From positions 107,575 to 171,574 of the forward strand of contig CANQOK010000002.1 in NCBI GenBank assembly GCA_947625465.1: DNA of 64,000 bases. Direction: 5' to 3'. Shown in pieces: positions 17,387 to 25,337 of the stretch. The position numbers and the translations under genes were made by a program. This DNA comes from an uncultured Lachnospiraceae bacterium (lineage in GTDB: Bacteria; Bacillota; Clostridia; Lachnospirales; Lachnospiraceae). Under the pieces are notes generated by a model. That model was not told the origin of the DNA. It made no database searches and was given only the letters and a program-made list of their open reading frames with translations. Numbering within the stretch: position 1 is the stretch's first letter; each line of letters starts with the position of its first letter.

Positions 17387-18709
17387 TTATTTTTGCAGAT
17401 AAACACTGCGCGCCTCGCTGACCGTATTGGCGCGTCCGCTGTCCATAATGGCGATCAGCGCTTCTGTTTTCGCCACATCCATAAACTCGTTTCCCATATA
17501 ATTTCCATACCGGGACATCAGCTCTGCCCGCATATGTTTGACAATGTTTTCCTGCTCCGTCTTCTGTTTTCCGAGCTCCGCTTCCTGTCCGCGCAGCGCT
17601 TCGATCTTAGGCGTATACTGATCCTGGATCTCCTTTACGATCACCGGACGGCTGGTCGTTTCAAACTCTTCCAGCGCCGATTCCCGCTTTTTGACAACCT
17701 GCTGGATACTTTCTTCCAAAGCCGCGATCTCCGCGTCAAAATTCCCCAGATTGTAGTGACTTTCGTCCGGATCCCTGCGAATGGCGTTCTTAATCTCCCG
17801 GATCCGCCTGTTATTCTGATCGATCGTATTCCGCTGTGCCCGCATTTCCGTCAGGATTCCGTTATTTTTCCCTCTGGTCCATTCCCAGACTGCCACATAG
17901 AGCGCGATCTCAAGGACTGCCAGTCCGACCCACAGCAGCGCCTTTCCCCAGGCGGGCCAGCCGGTAAGCCAGGTGATCAGCCAGGGAATCCCGATCAGAC
18001 CGATCAGCCATATGATCAAAAACAGACCTTTGGCGCGCAGTCCTTTCGGATAATACATCAGATAATACGCTTTACTGTTGCAGAAAGTAGGAATCCCTTT
18101 TTGCTTAAACAGCGAATTGATGCTTTCCCCAATCCGTTTATTTTCCTGGATCAGATCGCTGGTTTCCGAATTCATCCGGGCTTTCATCCCTTTGGTCTTT
18201 GCCTTTTCCCGGTTCCCCCGGATCGTGCGGAGTCTCGCCTGATCCTTCCCCAGCGCGTCGTCAAAGGTATTCGCCAGTTCGTCCCGCCGCTTTTTTAAAA
18301 CTGCGGCGATCGTATCCTGCATCTTCTTTTCCATCGCGGCGGTTTCCCGTTCGGCTTTGGCGTGTTTCCCCGCCGCCTCCGCCGCTTCTTTGCTTCTGGT
18401 ATCCAGCAGCACAAGGGCGTCCCGCATCCGTTCCAGATCCGCCTTCCCGCCGGATAGGATCGTCTGTCCGTTCTCCGCGGTCCGGCCGCCTGCGGACGCT
18501 TCCTGCGCCGTCGGTGCTTTCTGTGCTGATCCTTCCGCCGCTGATGCTTTCTGTGCCGGTTCTTCCGCCACCGGCGCTTCCTCTGCCGGTTCCGTTTGCG
18601 CCGGTTCTGCTTCCTGCTCCTCATCTGTAATGTATTCCACTACGGGCACTTCTTCCGCAGCGGTTTCCTTCGCGATATCTTCTGTTAATTCATTGTTATC
18701 TTCCTTCAT
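17387..18709 (-). CDS. Unknown coiled-coil protein with two central membrane spans
   Basis: No family recognised. The 440 residues begin with an acidic Glu/Ala/Pro-rich low-complexity region (about 20-80, with repeated EExAQKA-like units). A charged coiled coil follows (about 90-200), then two adjacent hydrophobic segments (about 228-248 and 256-276) and a second long coiled coil (about 285-410). The C terminus is compact (MDVAKTEALIAIMDSGRANTVSEA). Both coiled coils should face the cytoplasm if the spans form a hairpin. GGAGG lies 6 nt before the ATG. It is the third gene of an operon after a PTS EIIC-type transporter (24 bp) and a small polytopic protein, so it may be an accessory of that transporter. 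Confidence 0.8.
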   Translation of the reverse strand: MKEDNNELTEDIAKETAAEEVPVVEYITDEEQEAEPAQTEPAEEAPVAEEPAQKASAAEGSAQKAPTAQEASAGGRTAENGQTILSGGKADLERMRDALVLLDTRSKEAAEAAGKHAKAERETAAMEKKMQDTIAAVLKKRRDELANTFDDALGKDQARLRTIRGNREKAKTKGMKARMNSETSDLIQENKRIGESINSLFKQKGIPTFCNSKAYYLMYYPKGLRAKGLFLIIWLIGLIGIPWLITWLTGWPAWGKALLWVGLAVLEIALYVAVWEWTRGKNNGILTEMRAQRNTIDQNNRRIREIKNAIRRDPDESHYNLGNFDAEIAALEESIQQVVKKRESALEEFETTSRPVIVKEIQDQYTPKIEALRGQEAELGKQKTEQENIVKHMRAELMSRYGNYMGNEFMDVAKTEALIAIMDSGRANTVSEARSVYLQK

Positions 18710-18733
18710 ACACTGCCTCCATTCCGTATAATC

Positions 18734-19831
18734 CTACAAACGCAGGGTCATATCTCCGCTTAAGATCAGATTCATTTTCCGCATTGCTTCCGCGATCGCC
18801 AGGGTGATCACGCCCGGTAAGATAAACTGCATGATCAGGATTTCCAGCAGAACAACTGCCGGTGATCCGCCTGCCGCCGTCATAGTCTGATAGGTCATGA
18901 TCTGCCCCACAAAACCGGCGCTTCCCATACCGGACCCGACCGGATTACTGGTCATTTTCAAAAATACCGTAGATACCGGCGCCAGGATCGCGCTGGATAA
19001 GATCGGCGGAATCCAGATCAAAGGCCTCCGGAATATGTTCGGCACCTGCAGCATGGAAGTTCCGATTCCCTGCGCAACCAGACCGCCGAACCGGTTTTCC
19101 CGAAAGCTGGCAACCGCGAAGCCTACCATCTGACAGCAGCATCCGATCGTCGCGGCGCCTGCCGCCAGTCCGCTCAATCCCATCGACACGCCAATGGCCG
19201 CCGAGCTGATCGGCAGCGTTAAGATCATGCCCATCAGCACCGCTACAATGATACCGCCGATGATCGGCTGTTTATCCACATTGACGTTAACCAGTTCCCC
19301 CAGATATTTCATAGCGCTGGAAATCGGCGGTCCCAACAACAGACCGACCGCGCTGCCGCTTCCGATGGAAATCAACGGGGTCAGCACGATATCCAGCTGT
19401 GTCTTTCCTGCGATCAGCTGCCCCAGTTCAATCGCCACAAAAGCCGCCACAAAAGCGCCCAGCGGCTCGCCCGGTCCGCTGTAGATAATGGCTTCACTGA
19501 GCGCCGTCTCGCCTGCTGCCGTCGCCAGCGTCCCTGTTACCAGAACGCCCCCCGCCAGCAGCCTGGACGCGAACGCGCCTACCATGCCGGCTACCGCCGC
19601 CGACACAGTTACCAGCGGTCCCTGTTTAAACTTCACGGCAACGCCTACGCCGATTCCTGCGCCGGTCACACTGGCCGCCGCTTTTCCGATCAGATAAATA
19701 TAAGATCCGATCTGGCCGGGGATCAGTTCCCCGATCTGCTGGATGATCGTTCCGATGATCAGCGTGGAGAATAATCCCAGCGCCATGCCGCCTAATCCAT
19801 CGATAAATACATGATTCAGCCACTTCTTCAT
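18734..19831 (-). CDS. PTS-type sugar transporter EIIC protein (PTS_EIIC_2 family)
   Basis: Polytopic membrane protein of 365 residues, almost entirely hydrophobic, with glycine-rich spans. Recognisable blocks include GLGGMALGLFSTLIIGTIIQQIG at the N terminus, IELGQLIAGKTQLDIVLTPL and QVPNIFRRPLIWIPPILSSAILAPVSTVFLKM. These match the stand-alone EIIC family seen in Firmicutes. No EIIA or EIIB gene is nearby, so phosphotransfer coupling is unproven and the substrate is unknown. Middle gene of a three-gene operon (17 bp after the preceding gene, 24 bp before the next). Confidence 0.8.
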   Translation of the reverse strand: MKKWLNHVFIDGLGGMALGLFSTLIIGTIIQQIGELIPGQIGSYIYLIGKAAASVTGAGIGVGVAVKFKQGPLVTVSAAVAGMVGAFASRLLAGGVLVTGTLATAAGETALSEAIIYSGPGEPLGAFVAAFVAIELGQLIAGKTQLDIVLTPLISIGSGSAVGLLLGPPISSAMKYLGELVNVNVDKQPIIGGIIVAVLMGMILTLPISSAAIGVSMGLSGLAAGAATIGCCCQMVGFAVASFRENRFGGLVAQGIGTSMLQVPNIFRRPLIWIPPILSSAILAPVSTVFLKMTSNPVGSGMGSAGFVGQIMTYQTMTAAGGSPAVVLLEILIMQFILPGVITLAIAEAMRKMNLILSGDMTLRL

Positions 19832-19848
19832 AAGTTTTCCTCTTCTCT

Positions 19849-20487
19849 TTATTTTTTTAAGCTCTTCTGATAGCGTTTTAAAACCGTATCTTTTTTGTTT
19901 CTCGCTTCCTCGACCGACTTAACCAGATTATACAGAGATACCAGGAACCAGATCACCGCCGCAAACCAGATCAAAACGGCGATCGACATGATAACTGCGG
20001 AATCTCCGTACCCGATAAACTGCAGCGCGTAGTAAATCGGCAGTGTGCAGCCGTACACAAAAGAAGGCAGGTACAGCGTATTCTTCCCGCTCTTTCCATG
20101 GTCGGCAAGCAGCTTCACAAGGCCGTAGCCCAGGTAAACGCCCATTCCCACAAAGCAGATATATTCACAGGTCTCCAGTAAAATGCTGACATAATTCGTC
20201 AGCGCTGTATCCGCTTCTAAAAGGTTCATCACGAGAATCACCGCGTAATTTCCTACATACAGGATCAGATCTGGGATTAAGATGCACCGCATCTGTTTCA
20301 CCGGTTCATTGACCGCCGCCAGCTGATTCGCTCCGATCAGCAGCATGATCCTTCCGGCCAGCATCGTAATAATGGAAAGATACGGGATCTGCAGGACCGC
20401 CAGCGCCGCTCCCCAGAGAAACATACGAAGAACCTTGCTTTCCGGATCCATGTTTTGTCGGGCGTCCTGTTTTCCACTGGTATTCAT
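19849..20487 (-). CDS. Polytopic membrane protein of unknown function
   Basis: 212 residues with about five hydrophobic segments separated by short polar loops and a basic C-terminal tail. No catalytic motif or family was recognised. ATG 20487 is chosen because AGAAAGGA lies about 10 nt upstream; the in-frame ATG at 20514 has no ribosome site. First gene of the operon with the EIIC-like transporter and the coiled-coil protein, preceded by a good promoter. Function is most likely linked to that transporter, by position only. Confidence 0.72.
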   Translation of the reverse strand: MNTSGKQDARQNMDPESKVLRMFLWGAALAVLQIPYLSIITMLAGRIMLLIGANQLAAVNEPVKQMRCILIPDLILYVGNYAVILVMNLLEADTALTNYVSILLETCEYICFVGMGVYLGYGLVKLLADHGKSGKNTLYLPSFVYGCTLPIYYALQFIGYGDSAVIMSIAVLIWFAAVIWFLVSLYNLVKSVEEARNKKDTVLKRYQKSLKK

Positions 20488-20533
20488 ATCACTGATTTCC
20501 TTTCTTTTTTGCATACAAATGTACGCTGCCCCA

Positions 20534-20562
20534 ATTGTACCCTTTTTTGGTTAAAATTACAA
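20534..20562 (-). promoter_or_regulatory. Sigma-A promoter of the EIIC operon
   Basis: On the minus strand TTGTAA (20557-20562), 17-bp spacer, TACAAT (20534-20539). Confidence 0.62.
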
Positions 20563-20654
20563 TGCCTGCCACAAAAATTTCACCAAGATATAAATTTTTA
20601 TTGGCAAACAGGCTTTCTTATGCTAGGATAAAATACAAATAAGGAGGCGGACGC

Positions 20655-20918
20655 ATGCGGATCTGGTTTAAACTCATGAAAGATACCCGGCTTTTGCAGG
20701 ATATCACCATTACCGTGGATCAGGCGGACATGACCCGGACAAAGAAAATATTTTACGCGCTGGAACAGGCCTGCTGCAAGCTGGATCTGAGTCAGCCCAT
20801 CTGGCTCGACCGGAATATCACGGAATTCAAGCGCCACAACCGGACCCGGTTCCGGCAGGACAGTTTTATCGAAACCATAGCATTTGATTTTTTGGAAATG
20901 CATATCATTGAAGAGTAG
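20655..20918 (+). CDS. Small conserved-looking protein of unknown function
   Basis: 87 residues, soluble, charged, with a strong AAGGAGGCGG ribosome site before the ATG and a TTGGCA/TAGGAT promoter with 17-bp spacing just upstream (about 20602-20630). Codon use looks coding. It contains two tyrosine/cysteine-containing helices (KIFYALEQACCKLDL) and an acidic C terminus; no family recognised. It lies 36 bp before the flavodoxin-like gene and is probably co-transcribed with it. Confidence 0.7.
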   Translation: MRIWFKLMKDTRLLQDITITVDQADMTRTKKIFYALEQACCKLDLSQPIWLDRNITEFKRHNRTRFRQDSFIETIAFDFLEMHIIEE

Positions 20919-20954
20919 TGCAGTCATATTCTGCAAAATAAGAGGAGGTTAGAA

Positions 20955-21575
20955 ATGAAAGTTATTTTGGTAAACGGAGGCCCGCATGAGAAGGGCTGTA
21001 CTTACACGGCGCTGTGTGAAGCGGCTTCGGCGCTGGAGAAAAACGGAATTGAAACGGAGATTTTCTGGCTGGGCGTTAAGCCGGTCGGCGGCTGTATCGG
21101 CTGCGGCGTCTGCTATAAAACAGGCCGGTGCTTTATGAACGACTGTGTGAATACGTTTCTGGAGAAAGCGCCGGAAGCGGATGGATTTATTTTCGGGAGT
21201 CCCGTACATTACGCGGCTGCGTCAGGAACGCTGACATCCTTTATGGACCGGGTTTTCTTCGGCAAGAGCGCGCAGTTCCGGGGCAAACCGGCTGCTGCCG
21301 TGTTCAGCTGCCGGCGGGGCGGCGCTTCTGCCGCGTTCGATCAGATCAACAAGTATTTTACGATCAGTGAAATGCCGATCGTCTCTTCCCAGTATTGGAA
21401 CATGGTACACGGGCAGAATCCCGACGAGGTCCGGCAGGATCGGGAAGGCCTGCAGATCATGCGGACACTTGGCAGCAACATGGCATGGATGTTAAAATGT
21501 ATTGAAGCCGGCAGGGCTGCCGGGATCGAGCTGCCTGCACCGGAGCAGCGGATTTCTACCAATTTTATTCACTAA
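20955..21575 (+). CDS. NADPH-dependent FMN reductase / flavodoxin-like oxidoreductase
   Basis: 206-residue cytoplasmic flavoprotein. The N-terminal beta strand and phosphate loop VNGGPHEKGCTYTAL bind FMN. A cysteine-rich segment GCIGCGVCYKTGRC (residues 46-59) is typical of the clostridial iron-sulfur-flavoprotein-like reductases. GSPVHYAAASGTLTSFMDR is the second FMN-contact loop. AGGAGG precedes the ATG. The electron partner is unknown. The gene ends at a strong terminator. Confidence 0.9.
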   Translation: MKVILVNGGPHEKGCTYTALCEAASALEKNGIETEIFWLGVKPVGGCIGCGVCYKTGRCFMNDCVNTFLEKAPEADGFIFGSPVHYAAASGTLTSFMDRVFFGKSAQFRGKPAAAVFSCRRGGASAAFDQINKYFTISEMPIVSSQYWNMVHGQNPDEVRQDREGLQIMRTLGSNMAWMLKCIEAGRAAGIELPAPEQRISTNFIH

Positions 21576-21579
21576 GCAA

Positions 21580-21630
21580 AAACTCCGCAGCAGCGTTTAG
21601 ACTAAAAACGCCGCCGCGGGGTTTCTTTTA
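21580..21630 (+). terminator. Rho-independent terminator after the FMN reductase
   Basis: GC-rich arms (about 21581-21598 with 21606-21624) with a few mismatches, followed by TTTCTTTT. Confidence 0.8.
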
Positions 21631-21678
21631 TGCAACCACTTCATTTTTCAATTCTGCCCCCTGCTCGACAGCGCGGGC
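21630..21678. repeat. Left copy of 49-bp direct repeat: duplicated 3' end of the hydroxyacid dehydrogenase gene
   Basis: Matches 23493-23541 at 46 of 49 positions, the first 37 bp being identical. Read on the minus strand it encodes the same C-terminal residues (ARAVEQGAELKNEVVA and a stop codon) as the dehydrogenase at 23491-24474. Similarity fades beyond 21678, so it is a gene-tail remnant. The AbiE pair lies between the copies. Confidence 0.85.
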
Positions 21679-21709
21679 TTTTGCATTGTTTAATTCATTC
21701 TCATTAGTA

Positions 21710-21738
21710 TTGACTTTTAGCCCTTTCAGGTGCATAAT
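21710..21738 (+). promoter_or_regulatory. Promoter of the AbiE operon
   Basis: TTGACT (21710-21715), 17-bp spacer, CATAAT (21733-21738), 28 bp before the antitoxin ATG. Confidence 0.6.
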
Positions 21739-21765
21739 ATAAACAAATATGAATGGAGATACAAC

Positions 21766-22536
21766 ATGAAATTTTATGAGGATTTTATAAAACTCGGCTG
21801 TTTCAGCTTTGAAGACGCCGTTAAAGTGGTGGGCCTTGCAGCAACAACAAAATCCCTGCTGCAGCAGTACACAAAAAAGGGTTATGTAGTAAAAATAAAA
21901 CGCGGCCTGTATGCCGCCGTTAACCTCCTCGACCGCGAACCTGTTGCAAACAAATTTTTAATTGCTTCCAAAATAACAGACTCGGCCGTAGTTTCTCATC
22001 ACTCAGCCTTTGAATTTTACGGATACGCAAATCAGGTTTCCTACAATATGACTGTAACTTCCAATAACAAATTTAACCCGTTTTCATTTAACGGATTCCA
22101 ATATACCCGTTTTCAGCCCTCTATAAGCTGTGGCGTAGTTACATACCCGTCCGGTGAACGGGTGACTGATATAGAACGGACAGTTCTTGACGCAATAAAC
22201 GATTTTGAAAAAGATATGGGGATTGAAGAACTGATACAGTGCATCTCCGCGATTCCGATATTAAATGAACAAAAGCTGCTTGCCTATCTTTCGGAATATA
22301 ACAAATGCTTTCTGTATCAAAAAACCGGATTTATACTGGAACACTTTCAGGCAGAATTTAATATCAGTGATGAATTTTTTAAAGAATGTAAACTGAAATC
22401 AGAAAACAGTTCCCGATACTTAATGAAAGGGATCAGCAGAAATCATATGGATTTTAATAATTACTGGCACTTGACGATACCGAAGAATTTTTGGCAAAAC
22501 ATAATAGGCGGAGGTGATGAAAATGCCGATGTATAA
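21766..22536 (+). CDS. abiEi: AbiEi-type antitoxin (type IV toxin-antitoxin)
   Basis: 256 residues. An N-terminal winged-helix region (FSFEDAVKVVGLAATTKSLLQQYTKKG, then the wing VVKIKRGLYA) is followed by the AbiEi body with VSHHSAFEFYGYA and TDIERTVLDAI. AbiEi proteins repress their own promoter and counteract the AbiEii nucleotidyltransferase; AbiE systems have been linked to phage abortive infection and plasmid stability. The ATG at 21766 follows GGAG. It overlaps the toxin start by 14 bp, giving translational coupling. The pair is flanked by repeats of the neighbouring gene's 3' end, suggesting arrival as a cassette. Confidence 0.88.
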   Translation: MKFYEDFIKLGCFSFEDAVKVVGLAATTKSLLQQYTKKGYVVKIKRGLYAAVNLLDREPVANKFLIASKITDSAVVSHHSAFEFYGYANQVSYNMTVTSNNKFNPFSFNGFQYTRFQPSISCGVVTYPSGERVTDIERTVLDAINDFEKDMGIEELIQCISAIPILNEQKLLAYLSEYNKCFLYQKTGFILEHFQAEFNISDEFFKECKLKSENSSRYLMKGISRNHMDFNNYWHLTIPKNFWQNIIGGGDENADV

Positions 22537-23488
22537 CAAAGCGCAGCTGGCCGCAAAAGCCAAAGAACTCTCGGTTGTACGGGACACGCTGGAAAAGGTA
22601 TGCCGTCTGCGGGATATTTTGCAGTTTTTTGATGAATCGAAGTTTATCCGGGATCGGCTTGCATTAAAAGGCGGAACAGCAATTAACCTGCTCTTCTTTA
22701 ACCTGCCGAGACTGTCGGTTGATATCGATTTGGATTTCTGCCAGAACCTTTCAAAAAGCGAAATGCTGACAGCCCGGAAAGAAATTTCCAATCTGCTTAT
22801 TAAATATATGACCGCCGAAGGTTATACCCTCAGTCCTAAGTCCAAAATGCCACACAGCTTAGATTCCTTTATGTATGACTATATCAACGCAGCAGGCATG
22901 AAAGACAATATTAAAATTGAAATCAATTACTCTCTGCGCTCTCACATTCTGCCTACCGTCAAAATGAAACTGCAATCGGAAATTTTTAACGGGAATTTTG
23001 AGGTAAATACAATTTCTCCCATAGAAATTTACGCTGCGAAAACCGTAGCGCTTATCACACGGGCAGCGGCAAGGGATTTATTTGATCTGAATTATATGGT
23101 TCGCTACGGACTCTTTGATGAAAGCCAGATGGAGCTTTACAGAAAATGTGTTATCTTCTATCTGGCAGTATCAACCGGGCTCCCGCCGCTTTCCTTTGAC
23201 TTTTCTGCAATCGACAGCATTACGCCGCATAAAATTGTAACCGACTTAAGACCTGTAATCCGTAACCGGGAACCCTTTATACTGGAAAACGCCAAAACCA
23301 CTGTGAACGAATTTTTACAAAGCAATCTGCGCATTGAAAAAAATGAGCTTGCTTTTCTTCAGAAGTTCAATGCTGGCTATTATCTCCCCGAACTGCTTTT
23401 TGACGATACTGAAATTTTAAACCGTATCGCTGATCACCCAATGGCAATATGGAAAACGCAAAAAAACCGTGACAGGATCAACGACTAG
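22523..23488 (+). CDS. abiEii: AbiEii-type nucleotidyltransferase toxin
   Basis: 321 residues of the DUF1814/AbiEii family. The nucleotidyltransferase core is GGTAINLLFF...LSVDIDLDF: Gly 50-51, metal-binding Asp 67 and Asp 69, with the third carboxylate probably in KIEINY further on. Conserved downstream blocks are SPIEIYAAKTVALITRAAARDLFDL. Related toxins (MenT type) transfer nucleotides to tRNA; that activity is inferred from family. GGAGG at 22510-22514 suits the ATG at 22523; other in-frame starts at 22514 and 22517 are too close to it. The reading frame is intact. Confidence 0.9.
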   Translation: MPMYNKAQLAAKAKELSVVRDTLEKVCRLRDILQFFDESKFIRDRLALKGGTAINLLFFNLPRLSVDIDLDFCQNLSKSEMLTARKEISNLLIKYMTAEGYTLSPKSKMPHSLDSFMYDYINAAGMKDNIKIEINYSLRSHILPTVKMKLQSEIFNGNFEVNTISPIEIYAAKTVALITRAAARDLFDLNYMVRYGLFDESQMELYRKCVIFYLAVSTGLPPLSFDFSAIDSITPHKIVTDLRPVIRNREPFILENAKTTVNEFLQSNLRIEKNELAFLQKFNAGYYLPELLFDDTEILNRIADHPMAIWKTQKNRDRIND

Positions 23489-23490
23489 AG

Positions 23491-24474
23491 TCATGCAACC
23501 ACTTCATTTTTCAATTCTGCCCCCTGCTCAACGGCACGGGCATTTTCCAGTGTAACCTGCGTAATGGCGTCCATGGCTTCTTCCGTAAAATAGCCCTGAT
23601 GCGAAGTTACCAGTACGTTGGGGAACGTCATCAGTCTTGCAAGATTCGGATCTGTGATAATATCGTTGGACCGGTCTTCATAGAAAACGCCTTCCTCCTC
23701 TTCATATACGTCTAACGCCACTCCGCCGATCCGCCTGGGGATCAGCAGCATGTCGATCAGATCCGTGGTCCTGATCAGTTCGCCGCGGGACGTATTCACC
23801 AGATAAACGCCCTGCTTCATCATTTCCAGGCTGTGGGAATTGATCAGATATTTGGTTTCTGTCGTCAGCGGACAGTGCAGGGAAATAAAATCGGAATTTT
23901 TAAACAGGGTTTCCAGATCCACATATTCCACAGGCAGGTCTTCATTGGGATAGAGATCGTACGCCAGGATTTTCATATCAAATCCCTTGCAAATGCGGAT
24001 CATTGCCTGTCCGATCTTGCCGGTTCCCACGATCCCCATGGTCTTATGATGAAAGTTCCGTCCCATCAGTCCCTGAATGCTCATATTGAAATCCCGGGTC
24101 CGGCTGTACGCCCGGTGAAGTTTCCGGGAAATACAAAGAAGCTGCGCCATGGCGAATTCCGCAACTGCCTCCGGGGAATAACTGGGCACACGCAGTACCG
24201 GAATCCGCCCCTTCGCAGCTTCCAGATCTACATTATTATATCCCGCGCAGCGCAGCAAGATTCCTTTCACTCCATATTCCGCCAGCCTGTCGATAACGGT
24301 CCGATTCACTTCATCATTGACAAATACGCAAACCAGATCGCTGTCCTTTGCCAGCCTTACCGTATCCGGACGCAGTCTTGTCTTATAAAACTTCATTTCA
24401 TATCCATACTGCTCCGCTTTCGGCTCAAACCATTCCTGATCATATACTTTGGAATCAAAAAAAGAAATCTTCAT
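23491..24474 (-). CDS. ldhA: D-2-hydroxyacid dehydrogenase (D-lactate dehydrogenase type)
   Basis: 327-residue NAD-dependent enzyme reducing pyruvate or a related 2-keto acid to the D-2-hydroxy acid. The Rossmann motif GIVGTGKIGQAM is near 148-160. The substrate arginine lies in NTSRGELI, the catalytic glutamate in LDVYEEEEG and the catalytic histidine in VTSHQGYFT. AAGCAGGT-like catalytic-domain blocks such as LRCAGYNNVD are present. The 3' 48 bp recur 1.86 kb away on the other side of the AbiE pair. Intact here, so this copy is presumably functional. Substrate specificity beyond the D-LDH group is not certain. Confidence 0.88.
   Translation of the reverse strand: MKISFFDSKVYDQEWFEPKAEQYGYEMKFYKTRLRPDTVRLAKDSDLVCVFVNDEVNRTVIDRLAEYGVKGILLRCAGYNNVDLEAAKGRIPVLRVPSYSPEAVAEFAMAQLLCISRKLHRAYSRTRDFNMSIQGLMGRNFHHKTMGIVGTGKIGQAMIRICKGFDMKILAYDLYPNEDLPVEYVDLETLFKNSDFISLHCPLTTETKYLINSHSLEMMKQGVYLVNTSRGELIRTTDLIDMLLIPRRIGGVALDVYEEEEGVFYEDRSNDIITDPNLARLMTFPNVLVTSHQGYFTEEAMDAITQVTLENARAVEQGAELKNEVVA
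23493..23541. repeat. Right copy of the 49-bp direct repeat (inside the dehydrogenase 3' end)
   Basis: Partner of 21630-21678, in the same orientation, 46 of 49 identical. It starts within the stop codon region of the dehydrogenase and 5 bp after the AbiEii stop. Confidence 0.85.
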
Positions 24475-24658
24475 AGCGCACCTCCATACTGACAGTGTAC
24501 CCTACGAAGATTTTTTTATACGAGATTATCACACATTTGTATCGGGTATTTCAATGATTCAAAAGACGGTTTTTCACCTTAAAGAAAAATACCAATCCTC
24601 AAACTGAACCTAGTCCCGAAACGGCCTAAATATGTATTTCCGGAAGTTTCCTCATTCA

Positions 24659-24733
24659 TTCGTCCCAAAAAATACACCGTTCGTCCCAAATCTTTGTCAG
24701 CCTGCTTGTTTTAGCAGGCTGATTTATTATAAT
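24659..24733 (+). promoter_or_regulatory. Promoter with double 11-bp direct-repeat operator (LytTR-like), copy 1
   Basis: TTCGTCCCAAA at 24659-24669 and again at 24680-24690 (21-bp period), 37 bp, then TATAAT at 24728-24733. TTGTTT at 24706-24711 is the -35, with a 16-bp spacer. Repeats spaced two helical turns apart upstream of a weak -35 are the layout used by LytTR-type response regulators. The promoter at 34191-34265 has the same parts at the same distances. A perfect hairpin (24698-24721) overlaps the -35 here but not in the other copy. The remaining gap 24475-24658 shows no gene. Confidence 0.75.
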
Positions 24734-24757
24734 AAAGATACGGGAATGGAGGTTTTC

Positions 24758-25330
24758 ATGAAAAAAAGAAATCGGCGCAGATTCTGGATCTGTATATCCG
24801 CGTTTATAATTGGAATTACAATAATTGCGGTTTGGCTCACCGGCCGTTTGGATTTTCCTTATAACCAGGAATTATCCAAATATTTATACCGGGACAGCGG
24901 CTGTAGGATTGAAAAAATCGAAATCCTTCGGAAACATAAACCGGAAGATTCCGCTCTTCCCATACAAAGGCAAAATATAATACTGGATGATCCGGCACAG
25001 ATTTCCGCACTGCTCGAACAAATTGGCAATATCCGGATTAACAAACCGGAGGAGGGAGACGGAACCGACTGGGAAACATTTCGGAAAGCACAGCTTAACA
25101 ATCTTTCTGATGTGAATTCCTATACAGAGTATACGCTCACATTTCATATTGCAGGAGAAGATGAGAAATATGATGTAGAATTGCAGTACGAATATTTTTA
25201 TGACAAAAATACCATAGCTGTGAGTTATCAGGAAAAAAACGGAAGCTGGAAATACAGCTTTTGTCAGACAGATCAGTGCCTGAACGACAGGATCGACGCA
25301 TTTTTAAAAGCGCAGGAAGCAGGAGGGTGA
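24758..25330 (+). CDS. Membrane-anchored extracytoplasmic protein of unknown function
   Basis: 190 residues: a basic N terminus, one membrane span (about 9-30), then a soluble domain of mixed strands (IILDDPAQISALLEQIGNI; YTEYTLTFHIAGEDEKYDVELQYEYFY) ending in a short helix. No enzymatic motif. GGAGG lies 5 nt before the ATG. It is the first gene after the double-repeat promoter, and its stop is 7 bp before the FtsX-like permease, so the two form a unit. It is plausibly an accessory of the ABC exporter whose ATPase starts from the twin promoter at 34.2 kb. Confidence 0.7.
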   Translation: MKKRNRRRFWICISAFIIGITIIAVWLTGRLDFPYNQELSKYLYRDSGCRIEKIEILRKHKPEDSALPIQRQNIILDDPAQISALLEQIGNIRINKPEEGDGTDWETFRKAQLNNLSDVNSYTEYTLTFHIAGEDEKYDVELQYEYFYDKNTIAVSYQEKNGSWKYSFCQTDQCLNDRIDAFLKAQEAGG

Positions 25331-25337
25331 AAAAGCC

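Noticed and set aside
21630..23541. Insertion sequence or transposon boundary
   Set aside because: No transposase or terminal inverted repeats; 49-bp direct repeats are much longer than target duplications and encode a gene tail.
24698..24721. Hairpin as a transcription terminator
   Set aside because: It overlaps the -35 element of the promoter and is not followed by a T-run.
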